Of a stretch of 64,000 bases of DNA, positions 23,378 to 35,159 are shown in pieces. Origin of the DNA: Apiospora phragmitis. Its lineage: Eukaryota > Ascomycota > Sordariomycetes > Amphisphaeriales > Apiosporaceae. The first letter of the stretch is position 1. Each line of letters opens with the position of its first letter. Below the pieces are notes generated by a model that saw only the letters and a list, made by a program, of their open reading frames with translations, was not told the origin of the DNA and searched no databases. Position numbers and translations under genes: made by a program. Location: contig JAQQWL010000001.1 in NCBI GenBank assembly GCA_038363925.1, positions 620,001-684,000 of the forward strand, written 5' to 3'.

Positions 23378-25651
23378 ATTTTACGACTTCATAGCTCGTG
23401 ACCCAAAATCTGCCGAGGATCTAATGGATACCAGAAAGAACGACCAGCGGATCTGTTGGTTTTGAAATAGATACCGAGAAACAAAGACGGCGTGCCACAG
23501 ACATGCTTGACCGGATCCGCGAACGGCTTTATGCAGGAAAGTGTGAGAATGAAAACTACCTTCTGACCCCTACCTTTTTTTTTTTTTAGGCTCGCGCAGC
23601 TGAGCGGGCGCAGGCTCCTTCTCTTGGGGCCCGACATTTGCATTTAGGATGCCAAAAAAGTCTTGATGACCTTGATGCTTGGATTCAGGATTTGATAGGC
23701 TGTGCGGGCTTGGTCTTCTTCAACAATGGACCAACCATGGCGGTTAGAGGTTGGGGTGTCGGGAGCCTCCCATTCGCCGACCACCCCGGTGGTGTAAGAT
23801 TAATGAAGGGCGACCAGCGAGTCGATGTCTTGGATTCTTTGCTCTTACAGGACTCGTCTGCCCATCCATTACTACCACCTCGCCACATAGTCCCGACAGG
23901 TGTGTCTCGTGTACCATACAGATTGGCCTTTAGGAGTGGCCGCCCGTCTAAATTGTTTCCAAGCCAAGGAAGCAAAATGTTTATTTCCCCCTCCCCCCTG
24001 CCTTCCCCTCCATGAATACCTCCGCCCGTTGCGGGATCGGATAGCGCGCGCAGATGACCCTCTTTCTGGCAGACAGAGCTGGGGCGGAGCAGTTTCTGGG
24101 GCCACCAAAGGTCAAGGAAAGCCAGTCAAAACATGCATTCCAGCAGCAACTTTGCTGCGCGCTGATGCAGCTTTCCTCTAGCTAATGCGTATGTTCCCAC
24201 AGAAATCAAGGCAGTAAGGGAACATAGTCAGTCAAAGACCCGTCCATATGTACTAAGTTTAGAGAGCCGTCCTCGATGGAACGACACCAAAGAAACCTGC
24301 CTCATCCCGTAAGCAGCGGCTCCTTCGTTCTCAGATCATGGGATTGATGCATCATTCAGGACTAGTAGCGCTCGTAAAAAATGGCGGCCTTGGGGCTGAT
24401 GCGGTCCAAGTGCAACACCCGTGTCGTGAAGCGAGGTTGGGGGGAAAGGCCATAGTGTCATCATTTGTCTTAGATCTGACAATCGCAATTCGTGCGCGCA
24501 GAGCAGATTCTCACAATAGCTTCGGCGACGGCGAAGAGTCGAAGGCTGGGATGTAGACCAGACAAAGCGGCGGCCCTTTGGAGCGGATGCAAGGTAAACG
24601 AGAAGAGGGGCCGGGCGTGTGACATCAGGAGGGTCATTCTCTTATTTTTGGCATCGAAGCCGCCCGCTTCGAAACAATTTCTGGGAGTGAAACATTAAAC
24701 AGAAATCAAGGAGAAAGTGATGATAATAATAACGAGATTGTTTCGATTTGAAGCACAGCGTCTAAAGATTGGAAAGAAACTGGGCCAATAGCATGTGCCG
24801 TTTCATCCTGAGCTGAAACGAAGACAGGCCGGTACAAACGCTGAAGCTTCTAATAATAGCCAATGGATGTGGTTCTATTCAATATAAGTCGATACACATA
24901 ATTCAGTCACAGATTAGATTGTTTATGTTCTCGAATCTCGCATGCGTACATACATATAGAGATGGAGGTCCCTTTTCCTCTCTCAATACTGAGGTATTCA
25001 TGTACAGCATCTAATATTAACTGGCATTTAATATCTCTGCCCGATATCAATGGTTGCGTTTCTGCATATATCACCTTAACTCTTTGAAAACGTATCTCAT
25101 TGCAGCTACTCTCCCTCTTTCTCTTTCTAGCATCTCATAGAATTCTGGTCCCTTTTAGACCGATGTGATAATCGCCTACCTGAGGAGACGCTAGGCTTTA
25201 TTGCACTAATCGGTGGTTCTATTCTACCCAGCATCGCTTCACACATTGGGGGCAAGATGGAGATGGAGATAAAATGGGAGTGGACGAGCAGCCTTACTGT
25301 AGATACATTTTGCCCCTTGTCTGGATAGACATGATGCTTACTGATTGAGTTTTCTCCCAATACATGCGAGAAAGCGGTGCATGGCACATATTTAATAAGC
25401 TTGAGGCTGAAGTGGCCTGAACACGTTTCGTGTCCTTAAGCCAACGGACCCAATTAAATTATTGCAACCCGCGTTCTGACCTTAGTTGCCAGATATCAGT
25501 ACCGACTGAGCCTTCAACCTTGCCATCTAATTCTACACTCTAAAGCGCCATCCAACAACAACAACCCAGTCGCACTCCTGCGCGTTCAATTTAGACAAGC
25601 CAATTCCATTGAACATTGTTAGTTCGTATTGCATCTAGCCACCAAGTCAAG
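23378..25651. other. Long intergenic region between divergent genes
   Basis: 2.27 kb separating the proline-rich gene (-) from SEC62 (+). A homopolymer T run sits near 23577-23588. The frame at 23638-24015 (+, 125 codons) overlaps one on the other strand (23685-23975), has no signal, domain or splice sites, and is probably chance. From about 24700 to 25400 the sequence is AT-leaning. The last 150 bases before 25652 are CA-rich, typical of a fungal 5' leader. Confidence 0.5.
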
Positions 25652-26979
25652 ATGGCGGACGAAGAGCAGCAGCAGCAGCCTCCGTCTGGAGAGCAGGGTC
25701 AGCAGGGCCAGCAAGGCCAGCAAGGCCCTCAACCCGGTCAACCAGGAACAATCACCTTCCAATTCCCGCCCGGCGTTCAGCCCACGCCCGAACAGATTGA
25801 GATGATGAAGCAGAAGTTGGCCGCGGATGCCGCCAAGGCTGGCATGACCATTCCCGAGTTCCTGGAGGAGATCAAGAAGCAGCGCCAAGCACAGATGGAG
25901 GCCATGCAGCGACAGCAACAAATGCAGGCCCAGCAGCAGCAGCAAGGCGGCCCGCAGCAAGGACAGCCGCAGCCTATCCAGCCTGGTCCTCCGAATCCCG
26001 TCGCCATCGCCATGGCTAATTTCCTGCGAGGCCAGACCCTGAAGCCCAGAACCTGCATTTTCAACGGGCAGCGCAAGGACATGTTCAAAGGTATGTAGAT
26101 CATACCTAGTCCCCCAGTCTCTAGTATCATTCGAGACGTGCATACTGATATTCCGCCAATAGTCAAGCGTGCTCTCCGAGCCCTCCAGTCCCCCGCATAT
26201 GAGAAGGCGCGCAAGAAGAACCCCGCGCTGCCCGAGATCACGGACCGCGCCAGTCTCGAGAACGCCTTCAAGCTGCTTCCCATGTCGATGTTGGCGCTGC
26301 GAGTGAGCAAGACAGACCCCCACGAGGGCCACGATCATGCGCCCAAGAAGGGCAAGCGCGTCAAGGGTCTGTGGACCGTCAAGATCGAGCAGCAGCAAGA
26401 GGCCGCCGACGATATGTACTACATCTGGTTCTACGAAGGTAGCCAGCTTATGCGCAAGGTCTACGCCGGCCTGGCCCTCGTTGTCATCTTCACCCTGGTC
26501 TTATACCCCCTGTGGCCCCTCGTTCTGCGACAGGGCGTCTACTATCTCAGCTGGGGCTTCTTGTGTCTGCTGGGGCTGTTCTTCGCCATGGCTATTTTCC
26601 GAGTTATCCTGTTCTGCATCACTTACTTCACCACCTCTCCTGGTCTCTGGCTATTCCCTAACCTGTGGGAGGATGTATCATTCATGGACAGTTTCCGACC
26701 CGTCTGGGGATGGCACGAGGTAAGCTCAATACACGGGTGCTGCATGCCCCATTGCGACCAATGCGCTAACATTTTCATATAGACTACCAAGCAGAAGAAG
26801 AAGAAGACGAAGTCGTCCAGGGGTATGAGCCACGAGACGGCCGCTGGCTTCGCTGGCTCCACCGGACATGCTGCCCTGCCACTGCGACGACGACCGGCAC
26901 CGATACCCAGATTCAGACTGCACCCCAGCAGCGGGCGTACGCGGCACCTCAGGTGGAGGAGCTGGGTGATGACGAGTAA
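25652..26979 (+). CDS. sec62: ER protein translocation subunit SEC62
   Basis: Sec62 joins Sec61/Sec63 in the ER membrane for post-translational import of proteins. The N-terminus is Gln/Pro-rich, followed by the conserved cytosolic domain (FLRGQTLKPRTCIFNGQRKD, MYYIWFYEGSQ). Two membrane segments follow (VYAGLALVVIFTLVLYPLWP; GFLCLLGLFFAMAIFRVILF) with a short loop, then WLFPNLWEDVSFMDSFRPVW and a Lys-rich cytosolic tail (TTKQKKKKTKS). Introns are 26091-26162 and 26720-26782 (GCTAAC branch). A -1 shift in a C run near 26872 is needed for the tail to end in VEELGDDE with the stop at 26977-26979. The total is about 397 residues, normal for fungal Sec62. The ATG at 25652 is the first in this frame after upstream stops. 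Confidence 0.93.
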
Positions 26980-27230
26980 AAGTCGATAGGGAGGTGTTCA
27001 GATGCACGGCACGGCGTTTATGGCGTTGAAGAGTTAGTCTACTACTCTAGATTGCTCTGGCGGTACTTTCCAGGCAGAGCGATGCGGCTGCATAGTTATG
27101 TTGTAGTGGTGCTAGGAGTTATCCTCTATTCGCACTGACTCGCATTGAAAATTATTATTATGTGTATATAATTGCTTTTGGTACGGACTAAGGTATCTTT
27201 CCCGCCCTCGTGAGGAACGGAATCTCCTTT

Positions 27231-28289
27231 CTAAACTTCGGAGCCAGCTGTCCGCTCATAGTAATGCAGAGCCCCAGGAGTCCGGGCGCAGTTGGTCAGG
27301 CGGCCACCGGTGATGTTGGCGTCGACCGCGAGGCCCTGCTGGCGCTGCACGCGGCCGTAGACGTGGTAGTAGTACCAGATCTCGTTGATGACGGTGTAGC
27401 CGGCGTCCGTGCTGCCCTTCCCGGCCTCGGTGGTATTGTATTTCGGGCCTGAGCAGCCGATGTAGGGGATGGCGCCGAACCCCTGGGTCAGGGGCCTGGC
27501 GAAGTCGCCGAGCGAGAAGGTGCTGGCGTTGGAGGGGCGGACCCCGCTCGCCTCGAGCCAGGACCAGGTCGGCAGGCGCCGGTGGAAGGCGGCCGCTGTC
27601 TCGAAGAAGTCGGCCACCTCCTCGTGCTCGCGGTACCCGGGGCCGTAGCACTCGACGTCGAAGCTGCTGTAGCACGTCGCGTGCTTGCCGAACTCGTGGC
27701 CCCAGAAGTCCCCGTTGCGCCAGCCGGGCTGCGCCACCCAGTGCTCGTTCATCCACGCCAGCAGGTCCAGCTTGCCCAGCGGCGCCAGGAAGGTGCCGAT
27801 GTCCGCGCCGCGCCATGCGGGGACCGGGGGGCCCTCGGGCGTGCCCGTTGTGGTGTTGGGCGTGGGGGAGGGGGTCGTACTGCCGGGTTAGGTCGCAGTA
27901 CTGGGTGTAGGACCCGTTGCAGAAATCGGGCCAGAACCTATTATGTGACATGTGTAAGTAAATAGCCTATACTGTTAGAGAAAGAAAAGAAAGAAGAGAA
28001 AACCAGTACCGTGAAGTGTCCAGGCATCCTTAGGCAGTACCTGCCCCTTCAACTCGAAGCCCGTGTACGTGTTCCAGAACTGCGTCGCCAGCACCAGACC
28101 GCCGAACGTCTCGGTGCAGCACGTGTCGACGGCCCTCGGGTCGGAGGCGCCGGCGGAGCACGAGAGAACGGGGTCGACGAGCGAGCACGTGTGGTTGAGG
28201 TTGCTCAGGCCCGGGTACAAACCGGCGAGGGCCTGCTGCGCGAACAGCAGCGGCGCAAAGGCGGCGATGTGGCGGCGAGTGTTGGCCAT
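27231..28289 (-). CDS. Secreted ribonuclease T2
   Basis: RNase T2 enzymes cleave single-stranded RNA through a 2',3'-cyclic phosphate intermediate and act outside the cell or in the vacuole. A signal peptide (ANTRRHIAAFAPLLFAQQAL) is followed by Cys-rich segments. The two catalytic segments are present: CAS I (TLHG joined to FWPDFC across the intron) and CAS II (FWGHEFGKHATC). Both catalytic His residues and the Glu/Lys of CAS II are intact. The intron is 27938-28009 (72 bases). Two one-base shifts are needed: -1 at the splice junction near 27936 (one T short of a GGTTTC reading) and +1 in a C run near 27876. They cancel, giving about 328 residues. Convergent with SEC62; the stop codons are 250 bases apart. 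Confidence 0.9.
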
Positions 28290-29413
28290 GGTGATTCAGC
28301 TTGTGAGTAGCTTGGGGGCTACGTACGGGGACCGAGGCTGCGAGAGAGTGGGCGAAGGGAAGGCACTTTATCAAAGGCGGGAGTCGTTGGGCGATCTGTT
28401 TTTGTTATATACCTACTTACAAACGTACCTGCATACCTTTTACTAGGAGGGCTGCGCCGCCGGCAACAGGGATTAGAGGTTTTCTAGATGTAGGAAGAGC
28501 TACGTACATAGCCAGGCATGATGTCAATATGGAATCGAGGCCGTATCTCGGCTTCTTTCTTTTTCCAGGTCAAATCTCAGCTGCGGAAAGCTGAGAGAGA
28601 GGACGGAGGGAACATGCATTGCATGGTACAATCAATCGCCCACCTGCTTTATCCTTGTGACGTGAGAGGTCAATTGGAGATAACGCTAGGGTCCTCCCTG
28701 GTAGTAATAGCGGCAGGGGGTTGGGGGATATGCCATGGCCGCCGTGGTGGGCCTCGACTACACTGGCTTAGGAAGCTGCCTTCTCGACTTTGCGGGCCAT
28801 TGTCTCGTTCGTTCCAGGCCGACATAGCCCGACGGTCATCGCCAATATGCATGTAGTTAGTTCTCTCTGCGGTCAACAAGTGGCGGTACGTATTGGCAAA
28901 CCAAACCAGGCTTCGGTGAACAATTGGTTCTCGCTGTCCTCCGGTGGCCAAGCCCACATGCTCAGTCATATACTGGTAGGTCTCCCCGGAGATTACAGCG
29001 CCTACGGTGTCATCCCGGAACTGTCCAATGGAGCAGGGTGAATACCTGCCCAATTTCCAGGCACACCAGGATGGGATGAACTCCCGAAGAAGAGTTGTAT
29101 TTCAACCACTCATGGATACCCCAGAACAGAAGCAACAAGCACGCAGGGGACAGCGTGGTAGGGTTTTCAGACCATACTGGAGCAGCCCCATATCTCTTCG
29201 GCTTCATCCTGCCAGGTGGTATGCATAACAATAGACGAACCACGCAGTTGGAAATACTTCTTATTGGCTCAAGATTGGCCTACTGTCTGACGGGCTCCGA
29301 TCCTTCTTCAATATCGAGGCTGTAAGTTGTTACCCTTGGTTGAGGTATATTGCATTATGTTGCCGCTGTTTGACGTGACAGCTCGTGGTATCCTCGCTCC
29401 CGGTGCTGAATTA
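28290..29413. other. Intergenic region between RNase T2 and the Zn2Cys6 regulator
   Basis: 1.1 kb, probably the 3' UTR of the regulator plus the RNase T2 promoter. Frames at 28670-29053 (-) and 29095-29325 (+) have no recognised domain. I see no repeat or RNA gene. Confidence 0.5.
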
Positions 29414-31678
29414 TTAGAATGCTTGCCCGAACCCAGGATAGGCCAACTGATTGACAAGATTCATTCCCGTGCTCGTTGTTGCTTCGCCGTCTGTACTACC
29501 CTGCCTGGGTTGTCCGCGCAAGGTGTACGCCGCGCCTTGGTGAACCCGACTGGAATGAGCGAACATGGCAATGTCGCAGAGACGCTCGATCAGACGCCAC
29601 GAAGGCACGTCATGCATGGCCATGTCATCGCCGAGATGCCGGCGAAATATCAGGTCGACTTGCTTCCAAGCACGTTCAGATTCGGTTGTTTTGGGTACTT
29701 CCGCTAGGCTGTGGAGAAGGCGTGCTATTCCTGTGCGGATGTAAGATGCAAGTCGAAACACTGAATGATGAACCAAACGGTCTACAACTTGGAGGGAGGT
29801 CCGAACTGGTGCGCGTGCTTACCGTGAAACGGTGGGGGCCACTTGAAAATCCAGTGCCAGTTGTGCTGCTTAGCAATGGTTTCGACGCGCTCAAGGTCTT
29901 CGAAGAGTTCGAGTTGGGTAGTCAGAATGCTATTATTAGAACGCTACGTCAATAGGTAATTCCCACTCCTTAGGGACAAGTCATACCGTGATTGGATGTC
30001 TCCTGGCAGTTCTGACTGAGCTCTGCTCTTCACCGCCGTGACTTCTACATTTATCCGCAGGCACCGGTGATAGAAACTGTAGTAACCGATGATAACCGCC
30101 TGCATGGGATTCTGTACATTCATGTGGTCAATATACTTCTTCCGTATGGCGTTATCACAATCAGTGATGATAGCAAGGAGCCGCTCCTGCTCCGTCATAC
30201 GGAACAGTCTGCCTACTTCTCGGCTCATGTAGTAGAGCTCTCGCGTATGTTGGCAAATGCCATGTCAGTAAATCCGTCCGCATCCATCGGCACCTGTTCC
30301 GGCTTCATGAATCTATGGGGTGGCCATTGGTTGTCGTTCGCGTTCACTGGCCTTGGGATCCATGGTAGAGTGTTGAAGAGAGACTCGGCACCTTCGGAGT
30401 TATATATGGGCTGGTCCATAACCAGGAAATATGTCCATAGTCTGCGCCTCATTTCGGCAACCCAAGGGGTGAAGAGATGCGAGGAGGGGTCTTTGTGAAG
30501 GCCCAACCGCATGCCAATTCTTGCTGCGGTTCCCAAAAATGAGGTTGCCTTTTCCGCTTGTCCAGTATGGAACAAGAATGTCTAGATGCAAGTTAGATAA
30601 GATCATGCCACCAGTGAAAACTACCACACCATGTCAAGCACCGTAGGTGATGGGATCAGCAAGAGACATACAATATAGTGCAGGAGAGCCATAAACATAA
30701 ACATGTTCCTCGTTCGCAGGAAGTTGGCGCGATTCATGGCAAGCTCGGTCGCAGATTGAAAGTGAGAAAGCAGGTGATTTCTAGGTCTGCCAAACAGCTG
30801 TTGAACCTGGTCGTCTGGCATTGCAGCAACTGTGATGGCATGGACAGAGAATATGACCGCTTCTACCTCCTCGGCATGCTACTCTTCCCTATCCGGAAAT
30901 TTGAGACCTCGTTCATGTAGGCCCGGTAATGGGTGGCACGTATCCATGGATCGACGTATTTATAGAACCAATCATGAAAGAGGTCTTCTTGTTCCACGGG
31001 TAGATGAAGCGGTGCCAAACTCTCGGTTAAGATGGGGGGTATGCTCTGTGCCGAAAAGGGCCAGTTGCTATTCATCTTGTCGTCGTACGGCCATCTCAGC
31101 AGGTCACGCGGCTCGTCCACAAACTCTTCCAGATTCAGCCAGTAGTTTGGGTGCATGTAGTAGCAGATGTTCGGCTCAGACAACTGCAAGCCTTGGTCTT
31201 CTGACTCGACAGTCGAAGAGCTTTCGGGGCTCCAGCCTTGAATTACCGCTTCGGTGGACGGCAGCCGGGACTGCCTTCCAGTAGAGGGGCCACCAACGAA
31301 GTTCATCCCCTGAACCAAGCGCTCGAGTCTGTCTAAGCGATCTTGCATCCTCTGCTGGGTTTCGGCAGTGAAGGCGCCACTTTCTGGCTGCCCTTCGTAG
31401 ACGCACGTTTCCCCATGGCGACTGCAATTTAGACACGAAGGTCGACTTTTGTCACAACGCACCTATAAGATAGATGTTAGAACTCCGGCCGCCGTTAACT
31501 GTGATGGCGGATAGAAGTAAAGGGAAATAAATGGATCGTATACTTTTCGCCGTCGGCACCCGTGGCAGGGTTTGTTGTTGGCGGAAGACGCATCGTAACC
31601 CAGGGATGATATACTTGAGAGGGGCGGTGGTGGAGGGCCAGGGAGCCGGGGCGGACCTGGAGGATATTCTGGATCCAT
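29414..31678 (-). CDS. Zn2Cys6 fungal-specific transcription factor
   Basis: A nuclear regulator. The binuclear zinc cluster is complete across an intron (31463-31543): CHGCRRRK joined to VRCDKSRPSCLNCSRHGETC. A coiled-coil linker follows (AETQQRMQDRLDRLERLVQG). The fungal_trans (MHR) domain is visible in GTAARIGMRLGLHKD and VAEMRRRLWTYFLVMDQPIY. A second intron is at 30582-30671. One-base shifts (GG to G) are needed near 30888 and 30243. Near 29944-29986 either a 43-base intron or an in-frame TAG interrupts, and near 29782-29822 either a 41-base intron or another shift. The frame then continues DRLVHHSVFRLASYI to the stop at 29414. The start is taken at 31678 (MDPEYPPGPP); an upstream ATG at 31735 is in frame. 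Target genes are unknown. Confidence 0.8.
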
Positions 31679-32735
31679 CTGCTGAGTAACAAATAATCCG
31701 AAGTATGGCGTCAGATGATCATAATAAGGAACCACGTCCTAATATCCTAAGACGCATCCCGTCTTAGCCAACACGGTGCTGTAGATAGACGGCGAAAAGT
31801 ATGGGATGGGTGTACAGCATGTGCTACGTATGCGCAGTCGTCAGTCAGTCATAGATCAGCGAATGAATGATAGGTCGTGCTGACAATACAGGGTATGTTG
31901 GCTGACAAACGAGCCCGAGATTTACTCTATGGCTCAGGCGATTCAGCGTCGCTCCTTGAGTTTCAGCTCATACGTTGGAATATATACTTGAAAATGGCTA
32001 TTGCTAGATGTCAGAATCGATTCTCACCTGACATCTGCTTTCGCAATGTTACCTTAGGTAAAGCATGGGTTGGCCAATCCCAAACCCCACTACCTAAAGC
32101 ACATGTAAGGAGTCAATCCTCCACCTGGAAAATAGCCAAAATCAAACCCGTACTAGCACGAACCTGTCCTAAGCAAAGCACTTTGCAGGGTGTCAATGAT
32201 CCGAGGCGGACCTGGAATACGAGCAAGAAGCGACTCAACTCTCTCACAATTTTCGTTGGAAGCTCTAGGCGTCATGCGTTCTACGTTGATGCTACTGTAC
32301 CATGGCCACCAGTGCATTAGAGGTCATCTCCACAGCAGGTGAACGCATCTAAAGCACCGGAGGTTGGTTGTGGACAACACGAATTTGTGATGTCATATAC
32401 GAGCGAGGTCAGTGAAGATGAACCTGATTAACTATATGCCGATATCCTTGATACTCCATAATCTTAAGCATGAATCGTCACACTTATAGTATAGTATCCT
32501 GTAAGCTAGCTACACGAGAATTTGGACTTTTAAGAGCGCTGCTTTACAGCCCCTCCTGCGAGAAAGGGCGAAGTATCGTTCAATCAGAAAACGAGCCCAC
32601 GAAAATGCTATGCCTAAGGATTAATGACTTTCTTTCTTTCTTTGAGGTCGAATTAGGGGTATAGGAAATATATTAATTACTATGCGCCTTTGGTGAATGG
32701 TATCTAGGCAGTTATTCTACTACAATACCTCTTGA
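31679..32735. other. Intergenic region upstream of the Zn2Cys6 regulator
   Basis: About 1 kb. The frame at 31877-32320 (+, 147 codons) shows no domain, signal peptide or splice logic, and I do not support it as a gene. The region becomes AT-richer toward 32700. Confidence 0.5.
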
Positions 32736-33737
32736 TTACACAGTGTTTTCCTTGTTTCCCGATCTTCCGTCTTTCGAGGTCATCATCTTCTTCTTGGCCT
32801 TTCCCAAGCTGATTCCCTGGAGGAAACGCGCCCTTGACTTCCAGAAAGCCTTCGCCCATTTGTGAATCCCTAGAAAGTGCCGACCTCGTAGATGTCTATC
32901 TGTTGAGCTAATGCCTTCTAGCTCTGACTCAGACGGGCGTATTGATACATCCGCCCATTGAACGACCCGAGGTGGTGCTTCGACGCCGCCGGAAGTGGCG
33001 GTTTCTAGATTGGGTGCCGTGGTAGGGAGCGAGGCTTGGATGTCCTCGTGAGACCCGGTTGCGGCTGCCAGCTCCTCCATGAGATTCGGTCCTTGTTCAA
33101 CGCCGACAGTGGAATGTGAGCGAGTCCAATCGAGGTCGAATCGAGTACCACAGAACAACTCGATACTCGATATTGAGGTCAAGCGCCCACCATTGATCGA
33201 ATTGGCGGACGATTCATCATGGTCACTTTGGGACGACAACCCACCCTCCGGAGCATATGTTGACGAAGGAGTGCGAACATGGGAAAGGTCTGGGCCAGTC
33301 TTTGGCGGCTCCGTTACACAACTTTCTGGTTTGCCTTGATGTTCTGTACATTCTTCGGGTTCGAAGGACGTCACCGGAGTTTTGTCTCGTGGCAGCCTAA
33401 TATGTTGCGCATTCTCGTCTCGCTTTGTCAACACGCCTTGTGGGATTCGTGGAACGGCAGGAGCCCTGGCATTTGACGGGCGATTCTCATCGTTCTCCTA
33501 GAGACCTGAGAAAGCTGCTGATAAGTTGCTGCGACGCCGTCCAGGGCTTTTCGGCTTCAACCCTTCTTCTTGCACCTTATCTCGAGTAAAAGCCCTGCTT
33601 GGCAAAGACAGCGTGAAGAATGACATGTCGGTGCCACGGAACTTGGGCCAAAAAGAGGTCGGTATCAATGTCTTTTCTATGATGATGTTGTCGTGTGATG
33701 CATGATGTGATGTGGTTGGATATGATATGATGTTCAT
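32736..33737 (-). pseudogene. Ser/Thr-rich protein gene with an in-frame amber codon near the RIP block
   Basis: Two segments share exactly the same - strand frame: 33737-33501 (from MNII; an internal MSFFTLSLPSRAFTRDK is another possible start) and 33497-32736. They are separated only by a TAG at 33498-33500. Read across it, the protein is about 333 residues: acidic and Ser/Thr/Pro-rich, with a basic C-terminal end (ISLGKAKKKMMTSKDGRSGN). Composition suggests a disordered protein; I do not recognise a family. TAG would arise from CAG by a C-to-T change in a CpA context, the preferred RIP target, and the gene starts only ~225 bases from the RIP block. Alternatives are an intron ending at the TAG (a weak GTGCAA donor exists upstream) or two unrelated frames. 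Confidence 0.5.
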
Positions 33738-33962
33738 GTCTTGAAATCGAATAGCAGGTGCATTTGATTCATCAGTCTGGTCAACGTGTCTTAGACCTGG
33801 AAGGTGCTCAGTAATCCCGGGAGTGATGCTCCGGCTAATGCGTAGCTGCTTGATCAGACGACATCTTTTTCAACAAGCCCATCTGAAGAAAAAATTGTCC
33901 AGTGTACATTCTGGGCTTCTAGCCGGAGTCCCGATTGCTCTGGATTGTTGGCAACAGAGTAG
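33738..33962. other. Last balanced-composition sequence before the AT-rich block
   Basis: Ordinary mixed sequence up to about 33,962, where composition changes abruptly to AT-rich. It contains no gene; it is the likely promoter side of the neighbouring - strand gene. Confidence 0.6.
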
Positions 33963-34890
33963 CTTAATATTTTTATAAAACGCGAAATACTTATTAATTT
34001 ACGAAAATTAATAGATTTTAAAAAAGATATAATCGTATAATATATAATCGATTTAAATTTATAGTTATTTCTTTTTTTAAATAAATAATATTAAAGATAT
34101 AGCGAATTAATTACTTTATTAATGCGACGCGAGACGTGTCGACATTAATTAAGCTTTAAACTTTATACGATAATAATTAAACTTTTAAACGCGTTTTGAT
34201 TAAAAGATTAATTATTAAAAAATCCTTTACGAAAATCTCGACGCGTATCGCGTATAATTTACCCTCGTATAAAATATAATTTATAAATATAAAATTTAAA
34301 AAGAAGATATTTATAACTTTAATAAGACTAGCTTTTTTATAAATTAAATCTCTTTTAAAATAATCGTTATAATTTATAATTAATACGAAAAGCCTAGGGC
34401 TATTTAATAAAAGAACCGAGAATAGGTTATAATTATTTAAAGCGTCGAATTATACGGTTACGCTATCCCTCTGTATATTATACTTACCGGGTAAACGCAC
34501 CTCTCTTTTTAGTACGAAAACAGCCTATTATTAAAAGACTAGGTAATCGTAATTACTAAAAACGGCTAGACTATAAACGAGAGAGGCGAGGACTAAATTT
34601 AATACTTTAATTAATATATAAAATCTTATATAAAAAGTATTTATTACTTATTAATCTTTAATAACTATAAGAGCTATTATTTAATAACCTTTAAGCTTTA
34701 TTATAAAAAAAACTCGATTATTATATTTTATATACTTTTTTATTTATTATATAAGTTATAGCCTTTTAATATTAATTATTTTTATATATTAAAAAAGTTA
34801 TATAAAAAAGAAATCGAGGGTTTTATACGAGTATATATTACTTATATTTTAGAAAAAGTCTTTTTACTAGCGTTTTTAAAAGCGGTTTAA
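33963..34890. mobile_element. Truncated copy of the Tc1/mariner-type DNA transposon
   Basis: Aligns by eye with 38,400-39,345 of the complete element inside Gypsy region A, in the same direction; both share an ACGCGAAATA stretch and a GCGACGCGRGACGYGTCG stretch. Both ends are missing: the left end is cut at the composition boundary and the right end is cut by a 269-bp LTR. Confidence 0.65.
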
Positions 34891-35159
34891 TATTACGATT
34901 TAATTTAAAAATACGGCTAGGACCCACACCCTCGGCACGGACCGATAATAACCCGAGGTGTATCGAGACCTTACGAAAGAACCCGGTTAATATTTACGCC
35001 TTATTAATAATAACTAGCCTTATTATATCGCTATAAAATCTCGATAACTAATATTATAATAATAATATATTAAAAGTAGTTAATTATAAATAGATAAAAA
35101 TAAATAAATAAAAAAGAAATAATTAAAAATTACGTAATAATAAAAGATATTATTTAATA
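34891..35159 (+). repeat. 269-bp LTR, family F, left copy
   Basis: Begins TATTACGATTTAA (expected TGTTACG before RIP) and ends TTTAATA. It is collinear over its full 269 bases with 63503-63771, including the readable core ACGGCTAGGACCCACACC. It joins the truncated DNA transposon on the left to a Gypsy fragment on the right. No internal region belonging to it is recognisable here. Confidence 0.7.

Noticed and set aside
23638..24015. 125-codon open frame between the proline-rich gene and SEC62
   Set aside because: Overlapped by an open frame on the other strand, with no motif and no splice or start evidence.
26138..26310. Open frames opposite and shifted within SEC62
   Set aside because: SEC62 is securely identified; other frames are shadows caused by its Gln- and Lys-rich codons.
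28670..29053. 127-codon open frame downstream of the Zn2Cys6 regulator
   Set aside because: Considered as a continuation of the regulator, but it lies past a plausible stop at 29414 and does not resemble MHR C-termini; no domain of its own.
31877..32320. 147-codon open frame on the + strand
   Set aside because: No recognisable domain, signal peptide, intron signal or good start context; long enough by chance in this composition.
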